A DNA stretch of 64,000 bases from Tritrichomonas musculus (taxonomy: Eukaryota; Parabasalia; Tritrichomonadida; Tritrichomonadidae). This document shows, piece by piece, positions 59,410 to 64,000 of this stretch (positions are counted from its first letter, which is position 1; every line of letters begins with the position of its first letter). The notes below the pieces were generated by a model. That model searched no databases. It had not been told where the DNA came from and was given only the letters and a program-made list of their open reading frames with translations. A program made the position numbers and the translations under genes. The stretch lies in contig JAPFFF010000021.1 of the NCBI GenBank assembly GCA_039105265.1, positions 1,984,001 through 2,048,000 of the forward strand. Direction: 5' to 3'.

Positions 59410-60276
59410 ATGATTGAGGATTTTACACCTTGGAATAAATATTGGGATAAGAAAGAAATGATTGATGTCCCTGGAAGAGGCCAATTTAATACTTATTCAA
59501 CCAATGCTACTTCAAAATTTGTATTAATATGCGTTCATGGAGCAGGTCACTCAGCCCTTACATTTTCTCTCTTTGCATCTAAATTAAGAGATCAATTCAA
59601 AATATTTGCATTCGACTTAAAATGCCATGGTGACACACCAGGTGACGAAGCAAAAGATCTTGGAATTGAATCTCTTGTTGAAGATCTTGTTGGATTTATC
59701 AAAGTTGTCCAACCTCCAGATACACATTTGATTGTTATGGGACATTCACTTGGTGGTTGTATTGCTGCACACGCTGCATTAAAACAGCATATGTCTGCTA
59801 TCATTGTAATAGATGCAATTGAAGGCACAGCTGTTGAATCAATGCCCCAAATGAAAAATATCTTATTACAACGACCACAATATTTCACTTCGCCAGCTGA
59901 AGCAATCGAATACATTGCAACATCAGGTGAAATGATGAATATCGAAAGTGCAGCGGTTTCTTCTCAAGGCCGTCTTACTGAAAAAGATGGAGCATGGTTC
60001 TGGAAAACCGATCTCATGAAATGTGAAAAAGATTGGATGGGCTGGTTCAAAGGTTTTGCAGATGCATTTTTAAAGTCAACACCATATAAAGTTCTTGTAT
60101 TACCAGATATAAATAGGCTTGATACACCATTTACCATTGGGCACATGTCAGGAAAGTTTCAACTTGAAATTATTCTTGAAACTAATCATTGTATGCAAGA
60201 GGACAATCCAGATGGAATGGCTGCAATTATTGTTAAGCTCACAAAGAGGCTTTCAACAACTCATCAGTGGGATTAA
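59410..60276 (+). CDS. PPME1: Protein phosphatase methylesterase 1 (PME-1)
   Basis: 288 residues, an alpha/beta hydrolase with the PME-1 features. VCVHGAGHSAL-like oxyanion region is at 41-50 (CVHGAGHSAL), the nucleophile elbow GHSLGG at 111-116 (Ser113), and VIDAIEGTA at 133-141 (Asp135) corresponds to the PME-1 VIDVVEGTA. WFWKTDLMKCEKDWMGWFKG (197-214) matches the family's WRTDL...WDGWFRG, and NRLDTPFTIGHMSGKFQ with TNHCMQED (His260) completes the triad. The enzyme removes the C-terminal methyl ester from the PP2A catalytic subunit and so tunes PP2A assembly. It is a compact form, shorter than the human protein because it lacks much of the N-terminal extension. All key residues are present. 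It converges on the LRR gene (209 bp). Confidence 0.95.
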   Translation: MIEDFTPWNKYWDKKEMIDVPGRGQFNTYSTNATSKFVLICVHGAGHSALTFSLFASKLRDQFKIFAFDLKCHGDTPGDEAKDLGIESLVEDLVGFIKVVQPPDTHLIVMGHSLGGCIAAHAALKQHMSAIIVIDAIEGTAVESMPQMKNILLQRPQYFTSPAEAIEYIATSGEMMNIESAAVSSQGRLTEKDGAWFWKTDLMKCEKDWMGWFKGFADAFLKSTPYKVLVLPDINRLDTPFTIGHMSGKFQLEIILETNHCMQEDNPDGMAAIIVKLTKRLSTTHQWD

Positions 60277-60485
60277 AAATAAATAATTTTTTTTTTTTTT
60301 ACAAATTTTTATTATTAACAATATCATCATAATAATAACATTTTCATTAAATACATGATTATAAAATGAATATGAAATATAAGTAATAGTTATTTCTAAT
60401 TGAAATGCAAATTACTTATGATGGATTTAACTTTCCAAATGATGAAATAACTATCAATAAATTTCAAATTGCAATAAACAAAAAA

Positions 60486-61178
60486 TCATTTCATCTTCGG
60501 AAGTGTGTCAACAAGTATTTTTGAAGAAACAGGACGATAAGTAATAAGCCCGTTACCTTTTATAGAGAGGAGTGACAATGTTTTGCATTTCTCAGCTGCA
60601 TCTATTAGCATTTCGACATCGCCTTCAGTGATTTGAGCTCGATCAATATGAATTTCGTTTAAGCTAGGATTTTGTTTTAGAAATTGGACAATATAATCAC
60701 AGCCTAGGGAAGAAATCAGGTTTTCAGAGATATCCAAAGAATCAAATTTTTTGGAAATCATTGCGTTTAAAAGAGTCCAAACGCCATTTGCAGTTAAATT
60801 GCAGTTAATAAATTTAAGCTTAGTCAAATATTTGTTTTTTCCGATTGCTTCAAGAAGGCTCCATGCTGATTCATCTCCAATTGGATTGTATGATAAATCT
60901 AAACTTTGCAAGCGGCTACAACTTATTCTTTTGGCTAGAATAACAATCGCTTTTCCATTTAAACCTAGATTAGAAAGGTCCAAATTAGGCAGGCGCTGAG
61001 GAACAATAGGGCAAATCATATTCATGTCATCAGGAGAAAGTTGTGAATCATAAAATTTTAAAGATGTTAATGTTGAAGATTTTATTTTTACGAAAACATC
61101 AAGAAGATGATCAAATGGCACATCTTTTATTTCAACATCTTTATCTGAAGCGGTATATTTTATTGATATAGTTTTCAT
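60486..61178 (-). CDS. Small leucine-rich repeat protein (RNI type)
   Basis: 230 residues from ATG 61178. About five ribonuclease-inhibitor-type repeats of about 28 residues are visible: LPNLDLSNLGLNGKAIVILA, LQSLDLSYNPIGDESAWSLL, LTKLKFINCNLTANGVWTLL, FDSLDISENLISSLGCDYIV and LNEIHIDRAQITEGDVEMLI. There is no signal peptide, membrane segment or extra domain. It probably binds another protein; trichomonads have large LRR families, so the partner cannot be guessed. Confidence 0.85.
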   Translation of the reverse strand: MKTISIKYTASDKDVEIKDVPFDHLLDVFVKIKSSTLTSLKFYDSQLSPDDMNMICPIVPQRLPNLDLSNLGLNGKAIVILAKRISCSRLQSLDLSYNPIGDESAWSLLEAIGKNKYLTKLKFINCNLTANGVWTLLNAMISKKFDSLDISENLISSLGCDYIVQFLKQNPSLNEIHIDRAQITEGDVEMLIDAAEKCKTLSLLSIKGNGLITYRPVSSKILVDTLPKMK

Positions 61179-61799
61179 GTCATTAACTTTTTTGGTATTA
61201 AAAAAGTTACTTTTTTTTTGAATAATCTCAAAAAGTTAAATAAATTGATGGAATTAATTTGATGTATGATATGGAATGAATCGCCTACCTTATAAAAATT
61301 TTCTTTTCGAGTGTTATGAATCTATTTCAATCATGCAATTAATATGAAAAATTTCATATTTAACTATAACATTATTCAATGAGCATTAAATAATGAATTA
61401 TATTCATTTGTATGCTTTTTTTTAATTGTTAATGAATCATCGATGAGAAAATAATAGTATCTTTTTCACGTTATCTTTTTCAGATATTTATTTATTAATT
61501 TCAAAACCCATATAGAAAACAAGTATTAGCTTAAAATAAAAAAATGTTTTTTGGTTAATCAAACTGGATAATTCCACTCTTTTATTGCAATCTAAGGATA
61601 TAAATGAAATTTTATTTGATTTTTGAAATTACTATTCGAATTAAGAATAGCAAAAATAAATATTAAAGCATTACTTAAAATTTAAATATTACTATACTGC
61701 GTTATTAAATTTATCTTCTTTCTGTCAATAACGATTTATTTGATAAAAAGTTGTCAAATATTTGAATGTTTTCAGTGACCAAATTGCTGTCAAACTGAA
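61179..61799. other. AT-rich intergenic region upstream of the Ndh51 gene
   Basis: About 620 bp between divergent starts. No gene was seen; its last bases carry the initiator-like box of the next gene. Confidence 0.6.
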
Positions 61800-61805
61800 T
61801 CACTT
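61800..61805 (+). promoter_or_regulatory. Initiator element TCACTT before the Ndh51 gene
   Basis: TCACTT matches the trichomonad initiator TCA-Y-(T/A). The A at 61802 is 13 bases before ATG 61815, the very short leader expected in these organisms. Confidence 0.65.
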
Positions 61806-61814
61806 GAAAATTTA

Positions 61815-63116
61815 ATGCTAAGTGCTTTCTATCATAGATCTTTTGCAAAACAATGCTCTAAGTTTTTAGATCGTAAAGATTGTGTCTTCAAAAACTTATA
61901 CGGTGATGATCCAAGTGACTTGAGTTCTGCAATGCAACGCGGAGACTGGTCAGATACATCAAAATTCTTTGAAAACGGTCGTCAATGGATTCTCAGTCAA
62001 GTTAAGAAGTCAGAAATTCGTGGTCGTGGTGGTGCTGGTTTCTCAACTGGTACAAAATGGTCTTTTGTACCAAAATCAACAACTCCTCCACATTATTTAA
62101 TTGTAAACGCAGATGAAGGTGAACCAGGAACTTGCAAAGATCGTCAAATTCTTACAAACGAACCACATAAATTAGTAGAAGGTGCTTTGTTGGCTGGTTT
62201 TACAATTCAAGCACACGTTTGCTATGTCTACGTTAGAGGCGAATTCAGACATGAAATTTCACGTTTACAAACAGCAATTGATGAAGCATATGCAAGTGGA
62301 CTTATTGGTAAAAACAATAAATTTGGATATCCATTTGATATTATTATTCACTCTGGTGCAGGAGCATATGTTTGTGGTGAAGAAACAGCACTTATGAACT
62401 CAATTCAAGGCGTTCCAGGACGTCCTCGTTTTAAGCCACCTTACCCAGCTATCCATGGTTTATTCAATTGCCCAACAGTTGTTAACAATGTCGAAACGAT
62501 TTCCAGTATTTCAACAATTTGCAGAAAAGGTGGTGCCTGGTACTCATCTATTGGTGTTCCAGGATCACGAGGACCAAAGATTTATTCTATTTCCGGATGC
62601 GTTAATAATCCATGCGTTGTTGAAGATGCTTTAGGTATTCCACTTAAAGACCTTATTGAAAAGCATGCAGGTGGTGTTATTGGTGGATGGGACAATCTTC
62701 AAGCCGTTATTCCAGGTGGTCTTTCTTGCCCAATCCTTAATCCAAAGGAAGCAAGTGAAGCAATTATGTCATACGATGATTTAGCTTCATATGGATCTGC
62801 TCTTGGAACTGGTGCTGTTATTGTTATTAATAAGAATATTGATATCATTGATGCATTTGCAAGATTGGCTGCATTCTACCATGTAGAAAGCTGCGGACAA
62901 TGTGGCCCTTGCAGGCACGGAACAGCCAGACTTGCAGAAATTCTTGATAGAATCTCAAAAGGAAAAGGAGTAAAAGCTGACCTTTGCGATCTTGAACAAA
63001 CAGCAACAGCAACAAACAATTGCATTTGTGCACTTGCTGGTGCTGCATCTGATCCTATCAAAGGACTCCTTAAGAACTTCCGAGAAGAAATTAAATCACG
63101 TCTAAAGGAAGAATAA
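61815..63116 (+). CDS. Hydrogenosomal NADH dehydrogenase 51-kDa subunit (Ndh51/NuoF type)
   Basis: 433 residues. [10 protein letters not shown] is a short Ser/Arg N-terminus like trichomonad hydrogenosomal presequences. The core has [14 protein letters not shown] (69-82, FMN/NADH site), [13 protein letters not shown] (98-110) and [13 protein letters not shown] (181-193). The 4Fe-4S cluster ligands are in ESCGQCGPC (Cys360, 363, 366) with Cys405 in NCICALAG. In T. vaginalis the homologue works with a 24-kDa partner, without the rest of complex I, to oxidise NADH from malate and pass electrons to ferredoxin for hydrogen production. All cofactor ligands are intact. Codon use is less AT-rich at third positions than neighbours, fitting high expression. 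The stop lies within TAAA, the trichomonad poly(A) signal context. Confidence 0.95.
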   Translation: MLSAFYHRSFAKQCSKFLDRKDCVFKNLYGDDPSDLSSAMQRGDWSDTSKFFENGRQWILSQVKKSEIRGRGGAGFSTGTKWSFVPKSTTPPHYLIVNADEGEPGTCKDRQILTNEPHKLVEGALLAGFTIQAHVCYVYVRGEFRHEISRLQTAIDEAYASGLIGKNNKFGYPFDIIIHSGAGAYVCGEETALMNSIQGVPGRPRFKPPYPAIHGLFNCPTVVNNVETISSISTICRKGGAWYSSIGVPGSRGPKIYSISGCVNNPCVVEDALGIPLKDLIEKHAGGVIGGWDNLQAVIPGGLSCPILNPKEASEAIMSYDDLASYGSALGTGAVIVINKNIDIIDAFARLAAFYHVESCGQCGPCRHGTARLAEILDRISKGKGVKADLCDLEQTATATNNCICALAGAASDPIKGLLKNFREEIKSRLKEE

Positions 63117-63290
63117 ATTTAAATTACATTAATTTTACGTAAACAAAATTTGATTTTTTTTTTGAAATGGAATTCTTGTTTTTTTTTTTTTTTTTTTTAG
63201 ATGAAGAATCATATTCAAAAAAAACTCAACATTTGAATATCAAATATTTCTTTTATTTAAAAAAAATGCTGATAATACGTTCATTTAAAT

Positions 63291-64000
63291 TCATTGAGCA
63301 AATTGGAGGAATTCTCTCAAAGTGAAAGTATGAGAATCATCATCAAGTTGGTATCTTCTCATTACTGTTAATGCCTCGTGTAATGTAATTTCAAATCCGA
63401 CTCCTCTGAAGAGTTGCATCAAATGTTGAACATCCATCTTACCATGATCACTATATTGTGTAAACAATTCTTTGGGTGTCTGTCCAGTTTGCTTGATTGC
63501 ATATCTTAGCTTCTCAATAATTGTAACAAGATCTGCTTGTGGGAAGTTATCTGGATCTGCCTCCATGTATGACATAGCATATTCAGTTGCTTGAAGGAGT
63601 TGGAATCTAAGGCCATTAATTGTAACAATTCTGCCAACTTCAAGATCTGATGGTCTGAAATATTCGCCTGTTTCTGGGTTCTTCATCTTTGTTCGTTGAA
63701 GGAATTTACCTGCAACGATACCACTATTTCTTTGTGGAGGTTCATAAATTTGGATTGTATCATCGCTCAAATAAAATGTTATAATGAAATTACGAGATGC
63801 ATCGACAGCATTCTTTGTGATCATCTTTGCTGTAAAGCGAAGAACATCATGCATCTTTGAAATAAGTTTCTGTTCATCCTTTGGAGGTGGTTTGGGATGA
63901 AGAGACATAACGTTTCTAATTGTATCTTCTTCACTTCCAATTAATGAATTAGGTGGAATCTGGATTGATACCTTAGTTGTTGGTTGGGATTGTGGAGTTG
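63291..64000 (-). CDS. EFHC1/EFHC2-like DM10 flagellar protein, C-terminal part (runs off right edge)
   Basis: The stop is at 63291 on the minus strand. The frame has an ATG at 63908, but it continues open to the window end, with the upstream residues IPPNSLIGSEEDTIRNV leading straight into MSLHPKPPPKDEQKL. That linker (G-S-x-E-D-S/T...SLxPKPPxKD) is typical between DM10 domains of EFHC proteins, so the Met is internal and the gene is cut by the window. Visible are the last DM10 domain (DVLRFTAKM...FYLSDDTIQIYEPPQRNSGI...FRPSDLEVGRIVTINGLRFQLL) and a C-terminal EF-hand-like pair ending FTLREFLQFAQ. EFHC proteins are ribbon/protofilament components of flagellar doublet microtubules. This is a partial gene and 235 residues are visible. 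Confidence 0.9.
   Translation of the reverse strand, partial: TPQSQPTTKVSIQIPPNSLIGSEEDTIRNVMSLHPKPPPKDEQKLISKMHDVLRFTAKMITKNAVDASRNFIITFYLSDDTIQIYEPPQRNSGIVAGKFLQRTKMKNPETGEYFRPSDLEVGRIVTINGLRFQLLQATEYAMSYMEADPDNFPQADLVTIIEKLRYAIKQTGQTPKELFTQYSDHGKMDVQHLMQLFRGVGFEITLHEALTVMRRYQLDDDSHTFTLREFLQFAQ

Overview
The window is an AT-rich, gene-sparse eukaryotic segment and almost certainly comes from a parabasalid flagellate, most likely a Tritrichomonas- or Trichomonas-like species. The evidence: all large genes are single uninterrupted reading frames with no recognisable introns. There is a NADH dehydrogenase 51-kDa (NuoF/Ndh51-type) protein whose short N-terminus starts [10 protein letters not shown], like a hydrogenosomal presequence. 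Two start sites have an initiator-like TCA-Y-T/A box 10-13 bases upstream, as in trichomonads. Cytoskeletal and flagellar genes (AIR9-like, EFHC/DM10, a QRICH2-like coiled coil) and many cut-and-paste DNA transposons complete the picture. The genus is an inference; no rRNA or tRNA is present to settle it.

Layout. 1-8.5 kb: an ankyrin-repeat protein (open at the left edge), a long coiled-coil protein, and a DHHC-family palmitoyltransferase-like membrane protein whose zinc ligands are all substituted. 8.5-16.6 kb: a transposon graveyard with a GC-rich inverted-repeat island, a frameshifted Mutator-like (MULE) transposase with a SWIM motif, a 1.6-1.7 kb foldback element with 460-bp near-identical arms, and eroded minus-strand coding remnants. 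16.6-26 kb: AIR9-like LRR/A9 protein, an unassigned 946-residue protein head-to-head with a PCI-domain (CSN3-like) protein, and a QRICH2-like coiled coil. 26-32 kb: intergenic DNA and a complete-looking 3.78-kb transposon with TTAA target duplications, matching short inverted ends and an intact Kolobok-like transposase frame. 32.4-38.3 kb: an MFS transporter, an apolipoprotein N-acyltransferase (Lnt)-like membrane protein lacking two of three catalytic residues, and a helical-repeat protein. 36.2-42 kb: a dense run of non-autonomous elements with readable target duplications: two copies of a 410-bp MITE (one carrying a nested TA-flanked MITE), a 1.1-kb element with 8-bp duplications, a 586-bp hAT-type MITE and a 368-bp TA-flanked MITE.

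44-54 kb: an atypical E2F with two tandem DNA-binding domains, a Rab GTPase, and a 2496-residue low-complexity protein built on Lys/Ser/Glu repeats. 54-64 kb: a DH-PH-kelch RhoGEF, protein phosphatase methylesterase 1, a small leucine-rich repeat protein, hydrogenosomal Ndh51 and the C-terminal part of an EFHC1/DM10 flagellar protein that runs off the right edge.

No operons are expected; genes are independently oriented and several neighbours are convergent with only 170-230 bp between stops. Functionally the genes cover membrane traffic and signalling (Rab, RhoGEF, DHHC-like), cytoskeleton and flagellum (AIR9-like, EFHC, QRICH2-like), regulation (E2F, PPME1, PCI protein) and hydrogenosomal energy metabolism (Ndh51). 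The most unusual signals are the two degenerate membrane acyltransferases, the tandem-DBD E2F, the Kolobok-like element with its phased 30-bp repeats, and the nested MITE cluster.
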